In this document: piece by piece, positions 49,510-62,000 of the stretch
How positions within the stretch are numbered: position 1 is the first letter of the stretch
How the letters are laid out: every line of letters starts with the position of its first letter
DNA from: Scortum barcoo
Lineage: Eukaryota; Chordata; Actinopteri; Centrarchiformes; Terapontidae
DNA length: 64,000 nt
Assembly (NCBI GenBank): GCA_023238725.1
Contig: CM041548.1
Coordinates: forward strand, 15,521,752-15,585,751
Direction of reading: 5' to 3'
Notes under the pieces: model-generated
Databases searched by the model: none
What the model saw: the letters and a program-made list of their open reading frames with translations, nothing else
What the model was told of the DNA's origin: nothing
Position numbers and translations under genes: made by a program

Positions 49510-52030
49510 ACACATTTGTATAGTGTATAAAATGAGATTTTGCCCAGATAAAAAAAGCTGGACGTGACCTCATTAGCTAAAGGAAATTCAAACGGTGCAG
49601 GAGATGTTTTTTTCTGGGAATTAGTACTCAGCGGGGCAGCGGCTCTTTGTTAATATATTCAAGGTCACTACTGCACAGTGTGGGTTTAATGTCCACTGAT
49701 GATGTCTGCAACCTCAGGCCAAACCCCCATAAGCGAGACACATCAGCATGCACATCTGTCAGACCCAGAGCTTTCACTGCAGAGGTCTTTAAAGTGTGCT
49801 CTCATGTCCCCTCACACAGTGGGAAGTTAAACATTCGCCCCAGGCTCATTTGTCTGAGAGGTTACCAGGTCATGTTTATACCCCATCCTGTGGCTTCAGT
49901 CAGTGGGTGGCATTTGTAGGGACTGAAGGGAGAGCTTTTTTTTTATATTCCTCAGTTTTAAGCCTTTGTGTGACTTGTAATCCGTCAGTAGGTTTGTTTA
50001 TCTGCAAATGGGGCATGCAAGGCTTTCAGTTTGGTTCACCTGCACTAAGTGACATGTGTAGCTTGTGTAAGTGGTGCCAATGTGCAATTATATGATTGTG
50101 AAATGTTTAAATGTTTTTGTTGGCCCCTTCCCAACATGCACACACACACCCTACCTTCCTGATCACTGACTAATATCTACCACAGCAAATTTGCCAACAA
50201 GTCACTTTTCGGTATTCATATATTAGGCCACCTGTTGTATGAAACACATGGTCGCACCTGGTTAGAACAATGGACAGAGCTCTCTATCCTCTAACAAACT
50301 CCTTATACATTTCCAGTTCCAGCAGCTGTAACACATGCAACAGTATAACATATTGGCTGCTGGTCATGCTTAATTTTAATACCATGATTTCTATACCAAT
50401 GGCCAATAACATGACACAAAAAATAGCGCACAGAGTGTGCAAATGGCACATTTTGATTAATAAACATGTCCCAAGCAGCTTGACTTTTAGAGTACTTTTA
50501 GATGTGCCCTTGGTTTTTCTTTCCTCCTCAACTGTTTTACTTTGAACATAGAAAAAGTAAATTGGATACATGTGCCCTGTGCCCAAAGCTCCAAAAATGA
50601 TCAGTGACAATATCATTGGTAAAACTTTCTTACTGCGCAGTATAGTCCCACTGCAAAAACAGCAGAAGACTGATGCATTTAAAATCTGATGACAGAACCA
50701 GCCCCCAGCTGTTTTGCTGTTCATAGTTCTGTGTATAGAGGTATTGAAACCGGTGTCTACTGTTTGCATTGTTTATCTAGCAGCTGATAATACTGGTCAA
50801 TGCGGATTGCATGGTGACAATAGGTAGCGTTACCATGCAAACAGCATTGGCCAAGAAAAGTAAAAAAAATCTTAAACAATCTGTCAATATACAAACTTCA
50901 GGAGCTTGCATCTAGCCTCTTTTTAGAAGAGCCCAGACAGAAACACATTTCCATAAAAAGACCATTAATGATCTGCTGATCTGCCTGGGGACAGAGTACT
51001 GACTGTGTGAAAACTCTGTGCCTTTGGGAGTGTCTTCCAACTCTAATTAAGTCATTTTGGGATAATGACAATGACAGTGGCAATTTATCACTATTGTCTG
51101 AACTATAATTAAGTTTCATGCCAGTCAAAGATGTCTTTACAGCCTGGCGGAGAGTCAGAAATTGACTCTCTCCTCCACACTCAGATGTGTGGCAGCATAT
51201 AATTTGTTCCATGCCATGCCCTTCACTGATCAGTCTGTCATACCTCCCTTACCTGTCGAACTAATAACAACTCATCATTATCACGATCATCATAAACATC
51301 TGGTTGTAAGCGGAGCCTTCTCAGCTAATCAAGTAGTTGTCACATCCTCCTGCGCATTATAACAGCATCCTATTTTAGCATGCAGCAAAAGAAGTGATTC
51401 ACTCCTCAGCATACAGATATCTTATTATGTAACTAGGTAAGACGGCGCTCCAAGCTTTCTCTCTCTGCCTCTAATAAGCCTATGATGCCACATCTCATAA
51501 TCTTATCTGTCTTATGCACATTCACTGAAGCTTTGAGCACAAAAACAAAGACTGATTTGGCTCAATTTGCTGAATATACACACCTTAATATCAATTATAA
51601 AAAGCTATTCATTTTCTGCTTTCATCAAAATCAAGTGTCTTTTATAACCATTTTAGAAAATATAGACAAGAAGGATGACCATATGTTAAGAGAGTTAGCC
51701 TTACATGCCCAGGTAATAGTGCAGCTTTATGTATTACCACTACAGCTGTTTTGTACCTTGTGACAACCTAAATAACGTCCCTTTTCATTTCTTTTACACA
51801 TACTAGCCTATGCCTATGCCATATCTGTGTGTATTTTTCAGATAAATACACTCTACATAAAGGTAAACAAACTAACAAACAAACAAACATAGCCAAAATC
51901 AAAGATGAGGGTGATACCAGCAGCCTCGCGTGTATTGACGTTGCTCTATTCCTCTAAAATAAAGTATTTTATCTATTAAAACGGAACAAACGGAACCTCG
52001 TTTACACCCCCCCCCCACCCAAAATTTCCT
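49510..52030. other. Intergenic gap mrps21-ciart
   Basis: No gene recognised. A 161-codon open frame on the minus strand (50769-50284) resembles nothing I know. A D-box-like TTATGTAA lies at 51425-51432. Confidence 0.55.
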
Positions 52031-52510
52031 GCACATGCTAGCAGCCGCGTGCTCTGCTCCTCGTTCGCCGGCCACACCACCCACACGTGCTGCTGTCTCA
52101 GGTGAGGTGGGATCTGCGCGGTTACCCAGCCAACCGGCGCCGCGAGTGCCGCCGATTGGTCAGACCCCTCACCCAATGGGAGGAGACTCCGAAACTTCCT
52201 CCAGCCAATCACGGCTCTGTACCCCTCCAGCACGTGTAGCGTCAATCATTGTGTTCGAGTTCTCCGCGAGCGTGTTGAGCAGAGGAAGCGGAGTATCGGC
52301 GGCAGAGGGAGCAGGGTGGGACCGAGACAGAGCCGGATAACAGGCGGGGTGTTCACGTATACGACCACAAAGGTAGCCGATAGCATCGTCAAAGTCACGT
52401 CTGTCAGACTTTACGCTTTTCTAGCGTGTCCGAGTAACGCGACGCACCTCCTCCAGCGCTGCTGTTTTATTTAGCCGTTTTTGTGAATCCAGTTCTGCGC
52501 CGCCTTGAAG
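52031..52510 (+). promoter_or_regulatory. ciart promoter and non-coding first exon
   Basis: A CpG-rich block with two perfect CACGTG E-boxes (52084-52089 and 52231-52236) and several CCAAT/ATTGG motifs between about 52150 and 52250. CIART is a known CLOCK-BMAL1 target through E-boxes. A good donor (TTGAAG|gtaaga) after 52510 would end a 5' untranslated exon that splices to the acceptor at 53780. A further CACGTG is in the intron at 53103-53108. Confidence 0.6.
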
Positions 52511-52569
52511 GTAAGAGCTGTCCTGTGACTTGTTTTAACTCGAAGTTAGCTCAGACTGGACTAATGTTG

Positions 52570-52645
52570 TGTTAAATAAAATCAGAATCAGGTGTATTGC
52601 CAAGTAGGGCATTTACATACAAGAAATGTGTTTTGCTATATAAAA
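52570..52645 (-). mobile_element. Short LINE/SINE tail fragment in ciart intron 1
   Basis: aatcagaatcaggtgtattg followed by ccaagtagggcatttacata is the reverse of the retroelement tail seen near 15800-15930. It is a short fragment. Confidence 0.45.
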
Positions 52646-53780
52646 AAAGTCAGGCTTCTGGATATATATAAAAGTCAGACTTCCTGATATATAAAATAGC
52701 TATAAAATGGCTAAGGTTAATATACATTTTCTAACTAGTTGACTTCAGGCATCACTGTTTATATGCATGTTTGTTGTTTTTCCACACATATATTTATTTA
52801 TTTTACAAATATGCTAAAGTTATCTTTGCTTAATGCGTTTCTAAAGTGTAGCCTTGACCGTATACATTGCTGCGGTCACGACAAACCCGCAGAAAACAAC
52901 ATCTGTAATGTAAAATCAGGTGAAAGGTGTGTTGTTTATGTTGAGGTCACACGAGGAAAACGCAGCCAGCAACACTGGATGCTCGTTTGTCCTCAGATGA
53001 CTCCGGTTTCCACTGCAGCACACACACACACACACTTTTTGGCACCGCGTTAGCTGATTTGCATGGTCATGAAGGAGTGGGTCCTTTGTGTGCTTTTGTT
53101 GTCACGTGATAATGTATCAACATTGTCCTCATCTCAACTGTGCTGCGTGGATTAGGTGGAAACATTACTCAGAGCCTTTGGCAACTAGTGCATTTCTGTT
53201 CTGTTTTGCATGATACTGACGTGCTGAATATTGAGATTTGTATGTGAAGAACTTAAGGTTCATATAATGTAATAAGGGCTGATTTACATATCTGCATAAT
53301 GTAAATATTGTGGTATAGTATGAGAGTATATAACAGCAATATTTTTGTAGTGATGGAGCTTGTATTTTTCATGTCTTACAGTTCAGAATATCTGAACTAG
53401 ACACTTATAATTGAATAATATGAAAAATGATTGTTTCCAAAGGTTTCATATCAATATTGCTTATACATATATATATATGTATATCTTCTTGAAAGCAGAC
53501 ATGCTGAGGTATTTGCTCAGAAGTACTGTGATCTTTCATTTACCCAACACATCATACTAAATGTACTAGATGTTGTAGAGAAAAGTCACCTTGGGCATGG
53601 AAATGTCATACAAATGCTTTGATTTGTGCAAATGGAGGACACCAACAGATTTCCTTTAGTATTTAGTATACTAATAATGTACTGTATGTGTAGATTTTTT
53701 CAATTTAAATTCTGCAACCCTAACTGTTGTACTTTGCACAGTGCCAAAACTTCTCTTTTGACATTATTATCTTTTCACAG

Positions 53781-55662
53781 ATGAGTTCATTGGGCAATTC
53801 TTCCAAATGGCCATCTTACGACTCGCTGCCCTCCACCTCAAGCTTTCTCCTCAGCGAGAGTGAGCAGACTGAGGATGAGGCAGACGTCTTCTCGGAGGGA
53901 GAGGGTGACGGTGCACTGAGGAAACCTCGCTCAGTTAATGAAGGAGTCACACTTTCGGCAAATTACCTCGACTTCCCATCTCGTTCAGATCAGCTATGCT
54001 TGAGGTCTCAGAGCGACCCGCCTGAACGCTGCCCTGACAAAACGAAGCGCCCCGTGGCGGCGTCCTCTCCTGGAGCTGCCACGTTAGGCTCATCCTCAGC
54101 AACACCTGGGGACTTGGCCTTCGCTCAGAAAGTGAGCACCACAAAACTGAATCCCAGGTCTTTGTTTCAGTGTTTTTGTCAGTCTTGGTTGTAAACCTAG
54201 TCTTTCTCCTTATTTCCTCAGTGCACAGATTTGCACAGGTTTATCTGTCCTTTGCTTGAGCTTCTACAAGGACTAAAGACCGGGCGATTTGACAAAGGTA
54301 AGTCTTTACTGAGTTATATGTGTTTATTGTCATCTTTTCTTAAGTTTATGTGCATCCCATCCTGTAATTAAATTCTTAACTGCCTATTTGCTTTGATAAA
54401 TGATTGGTATATTTAAAAAAACTGTGGCAGGTTTATCCAGTTTCCAGCAGAGTGTTGCCATAAACAGACTGCAGAGGATTCTTGGAATACTACAGAGGCC
54501 TGACATGGGGTAAGACCATCGCAAGGAAGCACGTTGAATGTTATGACTGTAATGAAAATAGTGATGTTGTCATTTTCATCCATACAGAGCATGGTCATTA
54601 ACGCTTGTTCCTTGTTCCTTCACAGTGAGAAGTACCTCCAAAACCTGCTGCAGATAGAGATGATGCTCAAAATGTGGTTCCCTCAGGTGGCATTTCAGCC
54701 CACGGAAACACCAAGTCAGACCACCACTCCAAGACTCCCACCACACTGGCGCCAAAATCAGCTTCCACATGCCAGTTAAGGTGAGCTTCATACTAGATGT
54801 TGCTTTTTACTATATTAGAGTGCTTTTTAGAAGTGCAGTGATCAAACCATGGGCCTCACAACCTAGAGATGTTAAAATAACATTGCGAAACTTCATTTTT
54901 TTCCCAAAACTGCATGTTCTTTTCCATCTCTGTAAACTATATTAATATACTTCACACGAAAAAGAAGGTACAAGAAGATTAAAAGAGGAAACGAGAAAAC
55001 AAAAACAATATCACTGTAAAGAACTACATTGAGTATGTTGGTAAGAGGGATAAAGATATTAATCAACAGATGATACTGAGTCTGCAAGCCTAAGCTTCAC
55101 CAGGATTGCTGTGGATTAGACAGCTGTTAAAATTCAGTTTAAATCTGTGTTTATATATCTTTGGTTTTATTTTGGTAGCTAAAAGAATTCAGGTTAGCTC
55201 AATGTTGTGATGAGCAGTAGTTTTCCGTTAAGACCTTGGTTTGTCATGGTTGTTATTTTTGGTTTTACTTTCCCATTCCAGAAGAGAAAACTGAGCTGGA
55301 CAGACCCTGACCACTCGGGCACAGTCCCAACCAAACACAGGCACCATCAACATGGAAAACACGGGGGCTGCCTGGCTGCGACTTCACTTGACACCGTTTG
55401 CACATGTCTTCCTGGATCGTCTAAAAAACAGAAAACTCCAGCGGCAGAAAGAGTCGAACCAGCCGGGCGCGGCTGTACTGCTGGACACAGGTTTACAGAC
55501 AGCACTGGCACTTTAAGCAGACCGTCATATTTATGTTGCAAGAGTGAAAAGGAGAATCAAAAGCAGCCTGACAACTATCTGTACTCCCCTTGTGGGAGCC
55601 CGGCTGCTCAGGACAACTCAGTGTCCTCAAGCGACACCCTTACTACAACTGACTCACCTTAG
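53781..55662 (+). CDS. ciart: CIART (CHRONO), circadian-associated transcriptional repressor
   Basis: CIART binds BMAL1 and represses CLOCK-BMAL1 transcription as a negative arm of the clock. Coding exons: 53781-54131, 54222-54297, 54431-54509, one from 54626, and probably 55282-55662. The core GDLAFAQKCTDLHRFICPLL, LLQGLKTGRFDKG, LSSFQQSVAINRLQRILGIL and RPDMGEKYLQNLLQIEMMLK is clearly the CIART domain. The N-terminus is Ser-rich and acidic, as in human. The 3' part is uncertain. With a CAG|gtggca donor after 54686 the frame continues into exon 55282 and gives 315 aa (human 385). With the stronger AAG|gtgagc donor after 54780 the frame stops at TAA 54777-54779. The C-terminal exon reads KRKLSWTDPDHSG.. 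and has no clear human match. Confidence 0.85.
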
Positions 55663-56125
55663 CTAGCCTGAGCTGACCTTCCTACCACATGGAGGTGCCG
55701 CAGCGTGCCAGCCAGAGTGAAAGCAGAGGGTGGACCTGATTACATAAGCATAAAGTTAGGCTGCAGAGCCAGTCTGTGATGGCCAAAGCATATAAAACCA
55801 GAAGAGGAGGAGGAGAGACACAGACAGACACTTGTTAACCCCTAATTATCCAGTGTGTTTTTTAATTACACTGGAGTTATTGCACTATATTACCATGAAC
55901 TGTATTTTGTTTGTCTGTAAGGGTATAACCTTTGTATACATTGACTTTTACGAAGTTAAAAGATGTTGGAAATACTTTTTACGTGTGATGCATTTAAGCA
56001 GTTTGTGCTCTTTTCATATCACAGACAGTGACAGCAAAGGATTTCATGCCACTGTTGAAAAAAAGTTAGGAAACAAGGAAAGGATACTTGCTGGTGCAGT
56101 TTTAACCTGAAACAATTAAACAGCC
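55663..56125 (+). terminator. ciart 3' UTR
   Basis: Sequence after the ciart stop (TAG 55660-55662). An ATTAAA variant poly(A) signal occurs at 56115-56120. The true 3' end may be elsewhere. Confidence 0.35.
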
Positions 56126-58140
56126 CCCTAACTTAGCTTCTTATATGTGCTTGTTGCTTTTCTTTGTCACACATGATAGTAAAGCAACTATCTGTCGGTT
56201 TTACCTCGCATGATGGGCATTTTTCAGTATCTTCTTAAATTTTATTGACCAAACAGTTTAACGGTGAATTGAGAAAATAACTGACAACTTAATATATTAT
56301 AGTGAAAATAATTGTCAGTGGCTGCCCAGAAATATTTAAATTAAGAACACAGATTATTAAAATCAGCATTTAGAAAGCTTAAAATTGTAAATAGCGAGCT
56401 GATTGTATTATAAAGCAAAGGCATGTAGTCGCGGCCAGAATGTGCCAAAAAGAAACATTTCGCACCGATATATCACACGCACCTTACTTCACAGTCGCTG
56501 CTTCTTTGTTTAATAGCATGTAACACACATCTTTGTTTCTATGTGAATAAGAACAGATGAGATTACACTTGTGTTAAAAAAGAGCAAAAATGCTGCACAA
56601 GAAATACCACAGCCTGATTGATCAATAATTGTTGAGGGAATATGAGATGCTTGGCTGGACATTAAAATGCCAGTTAGTCCTTTAGCTAGCCAGCGTGTGA
56701 ACTTGTTTTGTGCAGAGAGATTTGAAAAGCATAACAAGGTTATTTTTTATACGTTTTACAACAGGCATAATATATTTGATCCTGTGCACATTGGAATAGA
56801 TGTAACTGTACTTGGGATGGCAATAAGGAAATGTTACATATGTTGTTATTAAAAAGTTGTGATTTTATTTATTAAAAACAGTTTCAGAGGATCAGAAAGA
56901 AAAGCTCAACTCCAGCGGCAGGCTTGTGGAGCCTACATTAGTGTTTTACAGGTACTTGGATCAGAGACTTCAAAGTCAAATTTGTCATTTGATTTATTTG
57001 ATATTGTATCATTTGGGCACTTTATGTAGAAGAAGTTGAAAGGCATAAAAGTAGCTTATTGTTCCCACAAAAAAAAAAAGAACAACTTTCAGTGTCCCAT
57101 TCAAAATGGATTTTTTATCACTCACTTGCTGTTATAAAATCTGTGTCTCTCAAAGCGCTTTACTATTGATTATATAATAAGGAATATCATGGAGATGTGA
57201 TGAACGGAACAAGTTCCATTCCTGAACACGTCAATTCTTTTTGATGGCATTTGTACCACCATGTTTTAAATCAGATATCATTCATGTTGAATGGTGTTTC
57301 ATCTCTGGTTTGTCACCAGCCAGCCTTACTTATATGGCAGACATCAAGGTAACTACAAATGTGCCTGAAATTACACCGTCTGTCTGTTTAACTAACGATC
57401 ACTCACCGTAAATGTCATTGCAAACCAAATGTGCTACTGTGTAGATGTTACTCAGGCTTCAGCATTAGTCGTTTTTATTGGCCCTGAGTTGTATTATTTA
57501 TAATCAAAGCTATGAGCATGAGGTGGAGAACAATAGTGCAGTGTAGTGTTGTTTTGGTATGTAAAATGTAGCATCCTACCGGACAGGTTTTGCTGTGATG
57601 GGTTACATAATTTTCACTGGTGAAATAGGAGATCAAATGAGTCAAAGAGTAAAAATCTTTTATCTCAGTTGTGTTTCTTCAATTTTTCTTCTGTTTTTAG
57701 ATTCCCTTTTCAGGCTATTTCTTTGTTTCTTATAATGAAATTGTCATTACTGGTAATTGATTGATAAATGAGCACATTTTTCTATATTAAACGAATGATG
57801 GTTTATCAAAATGCAGTCTGTTCGCTGATTTCTGGAATCAAACACACTGACAGTCCAAGGTTGTCTGAAGTTCAGTTAATTAAAATTTGCTTTAACATTT
57901 AAACTTTCCATTTTCCATTTTCTTAAATTTAAAGATCAGTCAAGAGCATACCATCGGAAAATTAAATGAAATCTGACAACCAGAACTCTTAATGACCAGC
58001 TGTTATACGCTGGCATTTTTAATTATCCTTTTTCATAATACTGCATGATTTGAGTTTTCTATCATGATTAAATGAAAATGTAATCAATCTCTGCCATTAA
58101 TTGATCATAATGAAACAGAATCCTGTACTGTACACAAATG
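56126..58140. other. Intergenic gap ciart-rprd2
   Basis: AT-rich sequence with no recognisable exon, RNA gene or intact element. Confidence 0.6.
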
Positions 58141-58149
58141 TATGGTGCT

Positions 58150-58645
58150 TCTTTCTAAGTCTACTCCACTCCAGTTGTACTTTTCACTCCACTGCATTTA
58201 TTTGATAGCTAAAGTTACAAGTAACTTTGCAAATAAAGATTTTACAAATAAACAATGATCTTCTTACATATGTGATGCTTTACTACAAATTAAACCACTC
58301 AATAGTATTTAGATAGTTCAAACTAGTTCCACGTTCAGCATTTGGTAGAAAGTACATTTAGTCAAGTACTTAAGTACAATTTTGAGGTACTTTTTGAGGA
58401 ACTTTACTACAGTATGTCCCTTTTCTGTTACTACATACTTTGACTCCACTACATTTCAGAGGCAAATACTGTACTTTTTACTTAACTATATGAATTTCTT
58501 TGTGTATACATACATAGAAAAAAGAACCTAACATTACAGTAACAGTAACATGTAAACAATAATATAAGTTAGTGTGTTCAAATTGTTGTATTGCTGCTTT
58601 TACTTTAATAGAAGTGTGCTCTTGAGTACTTCATCCACTACTGCT
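58150..58645. mobile_element. Copy 3 of the 'AAGTAC' repeat family
   Basis: Contains ctactccactccagttgtac, agtcaagtacttaagtacaa, tactttgactccactacatt and cttgagtacttcatccacta. These are the hallmark segments of the family. It lies just upstream of the rprd2 promoter. Confidence 0.6.
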
Positions 58646-59035
58646 GCACTTGCCAACAGCACGCAGCAGGTGGCGCTAACAAATATTGCCTTCCGGGTCG
58701 CTGGGTGGCGCCATAATCGCGTCATGTTTGCGGAAGTGTCCTTCATCGACTCCAGCAGCGGCAGCAACGCGTAAACAGACGACGTCCAGGATGTCGTCAG
58801 GCGCTAAGTTTGACCCTTAAATAATAACTAATATAAACTATTCGTTGTGATACAGAAGCTGACGGTTGAGCGACAGCCTAGGGAACACCTCAGCTTTTTT
58901 TTTCACATCGCAGTCGTAGCGGAGAGGCTGCTGAATGCGACGCCGCGTTGAGCTAGCGCGCTAAGCTAAGTGCTAGCCGCGGCTAACGTCAGTTGGCGTT
59001 TGGAATGGTCGAGAGCGGCGCGAGCTCCTGCGGAC
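58646..59035 (+). promoter_or_regulatory. rprd2 CpG-rich promoter and 5' UTR with upstream ORFs
   Basis: High CpG content up to the start codon. Two upstream ATGs are visible. One at 58935 opens a 9-codon ORF ending at TAA 58962-58964. Another at 59005 is out of frame and runs past the main start to a stop near 59217. TSS is unknown, so their inclusion in the mRNA is inferred. Confidence 0.45.
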
Positions 59036-62000
59036 ATGGCGGCGCGAGCGGCGGCGGCGGCGTCCGGCGGCTCGCTCGAGCTCACTCTGGACAGGAAGTT
59101 CCAGGGAGTCACGAACACGATGGACTCGATCCAGGGGCTGTCGACGTGGTGCATCGACAACAAGAAGTACCACAGTCTGATCGTGCGCCACTGGATGAAG
59201 TGCCTGAAGAAGTGTGAGTAGCTTTGGGGAGTTAGCTAGCTGCATGTGAGACTGACAGCTGTTTTTTTTTTTTTTTGGGGGGTCTCATTTGGACACAACT
59301 GTCACAGTCCTTTAAAGTGACTATAAGAGAGTATTTGTGCTGTTTTTAACCGCGATATGTGTCTTAGTTTGGAGGCTGTGGAGTTTTTAAATTTTAATTT
59401 AGCCAGCCAAGACTGTGTTACTGGTGGAGAAAACTGTCAAAAGCGGCCAAGTTGCGTTATTTCTTATTGTTCAATAGCGCTGTGAAGCCAAAGGTAGAAA
59501 GTAACAGTACTTTTACTCAAGTACTTTGCTTTATTTGAATTTTTTCACTCTATGCTACTTTGTTCTTTTGCTGTACTACATTTCAGAGGGAGATTTTGTA
59601 CCTTTTATTTAACTAGATTTATATGTCTGCTTCAGTTTTCAGATTTGGATTAATAATGGAAAAATACATTAATAATATATAACAATAAATAAATTAAGCT
59701 GTATTATTCTAAGTTAAGCAACCCTGCAGAATATAAAGTAAATTAAATGAGCTCCACCGTTATAAGATACTGCAACTTTTACTTGCAAAAGAGTATTTCT
59801 TCGCTGTATTATTGCTATTTTTGCTTAAGTGAAAAATGTTAGCACTTCTTCTACCCCTCTGTAAAGCAATTTTGCCTCACATATGAACTTATCTTAGCTG
59901 CTGAAAAGTTCATGTCAATGGATGTTTGATTTTGCAATATAACGTGCAGTTGCCAAGTGCTGATCAAAACTGTATTGCCATCCGGGAAAAGTTGTAGTCC
60001 CAGGTTCAATGTGGGTCAGTTACTATTTGACAGTTTGATTATTTGCAAATTTGCCTGACCATTTGCACCACTTTAAGTACAGCATCAACTGGGACCTGCA
60101 TTATTACATTATCTCGTAGAGGTGTACAAATCTGATTTGACACATTTATTGTTTTGGTTTATATTGTGTTACCATGGTGTATTTCATAAATAAAATCATG
60201 TTTCATCAAATAACTTCAAACTTATTGACGTGGAAATCTGAGGCCACATGGGATATCAGCATAACAATATTGCTTGGTTCCTGGGTGCCAGCAAAATTTA
60301 TGAGAGCTGTCATTTGTAGTGTGAAGTCTGCACTGGATGGAAACTTTGAGGCTTGCCTGCAAATTTGTTCCGCAGGGCCTCCAAACAAGTTAATGATGCC
60401 ATGATGCTGCTCTGTTCGATGTTGCGTTATTCTAAACCTACTCTTGAGGATGGCCGTCATGTAGAAAAAAACGGCGTAATTTTCTGCTTTATAGTCTATT
60501 GATGGATGAATTCACAGTCGAAACAGCAAAACCATGACCTCAGTGAGGGTTATCAATTGTTATGTTATTATATATCCATTTTCCCCACATTTTTGAGCCT
60601 TGTTAATCAGTTGTTAATCAAATTCAAAACACTTTCTTATCCTGAAGGTGCAGTCATCTTCAGTTTGTTCTCTGGTGATTTATGATTAATTATGCCATTT
60701 GTCAGTGCATAATGTAAATACTGGTAATCCTACTTTTAAGGCTTTCCTTGATGTGCTGGGCAGTAGCAGAGGGAGAGAGAGATGTTATACATGCACAGGC
60801 AACTTATTAAATAGACTTGATATTCACTGATTCACCCAGACTGAAGCATGAACATGTGTTTTCAGATCACTTTTGCTTGTACGGGGAAATTCAAGACAAC
60901 TGGCACTGCACTAATGAAAATTACTAAAAATTATTTAAAAAGTTTTTTTTTTCTCAATGAGAAGGAAAGATAAATTTAGCTGTTTAAATTTACATAGCCA
61001 TACGAAATTAGTTTTTTTCCTGAGAAGTTAAGAAAATTTTACAAAAAATGCACTATAATGAATCTTTTAGCAGCAATAAAATGCAGTATATTAAACTACT
61101 ATATAAATATTATATAGCTTTTTTTCTTGCATGACACACTCACAAGAGCTGTCTCCGTTGGGTTGAGGTTGTGAAGAAATAGTGGTCTTTGTCTCTGCCT
61201 CTGTTTGTAGGTTTGGCTTTATGTAACTTTGGGTTAGCGTGAGCAAAGAGCAAATGACGATCCATAAGTCTGATTGTAAAGTTTGTCCCTTGCCTTTACC
61301 TGACAGTAAAGTTCTCCCAGTGTGGTCAGTGAATGGATGTTCTTCTCTGTCTGTGGTTGGAGTGTGACATTGGCTTCTTAAACACTGTCTTCTGGTTTGC
61401 TTTGGTTACATATTTGTTTTATTATAAAAAGTATATTTCTTTTTTTTAAAATGGTTTGTATTAGCCTTCACTGCAAGATGTGACACTATGTGAAGTTGAG
61501 TTTTTTGTGTATAAAGTCCATTGCCTTTGTTGTTTTAAAGGCCTGGTGCTGCAGAAATCTTTGTCAAACAATTATCTGAAAGTTTTTCACAAGTGGGAAA
61601 CATCAAAACTGATATGTTAAAAAATCTTAAACTTTGAAACAAACCGTATGTTGAAAGATGTATTTATTGAACATGATTAACAAACTGCAGAGAGCTGCTT
61701 GGATTATTGTGGATGTATTGAAGCGATATTAACACCTGAATATGTAAATTATGTCTACAGATATGCAGAATTTCGAATTAATTATTTATATTATTTATTA
61801 AAGAAAAACACAGAACATTTGTTTCCTGCTGCTTAAAATATAATATTTTATGTTGTTATAAATAAATATATTTGGATTGGAGAGACAATACACATTCAAA
61901 GTTGTCACTTTTGTTTCTGGGGAAGTTTGATAGTCATTGTGCACAACTTTGTGATATTTCTAGACTAAACAATGGACATACATATTGATAATGAACACTG

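Noticed and set aside
50284..50769. A 161-codon minus-strand open frame with hydrophobic segments
   Set aside because: No recognisable family, no promoter or poly(A) context, and AT-rich composition like the surroundings. It could be a fragment of an old element but I cannot support a gene.
52560..53780. Possible additional coding exon in ciart intron 1
   Set aside because: Only short frames and repeat fragments. The acceptor directly before the ATG at 53781 explains the start.
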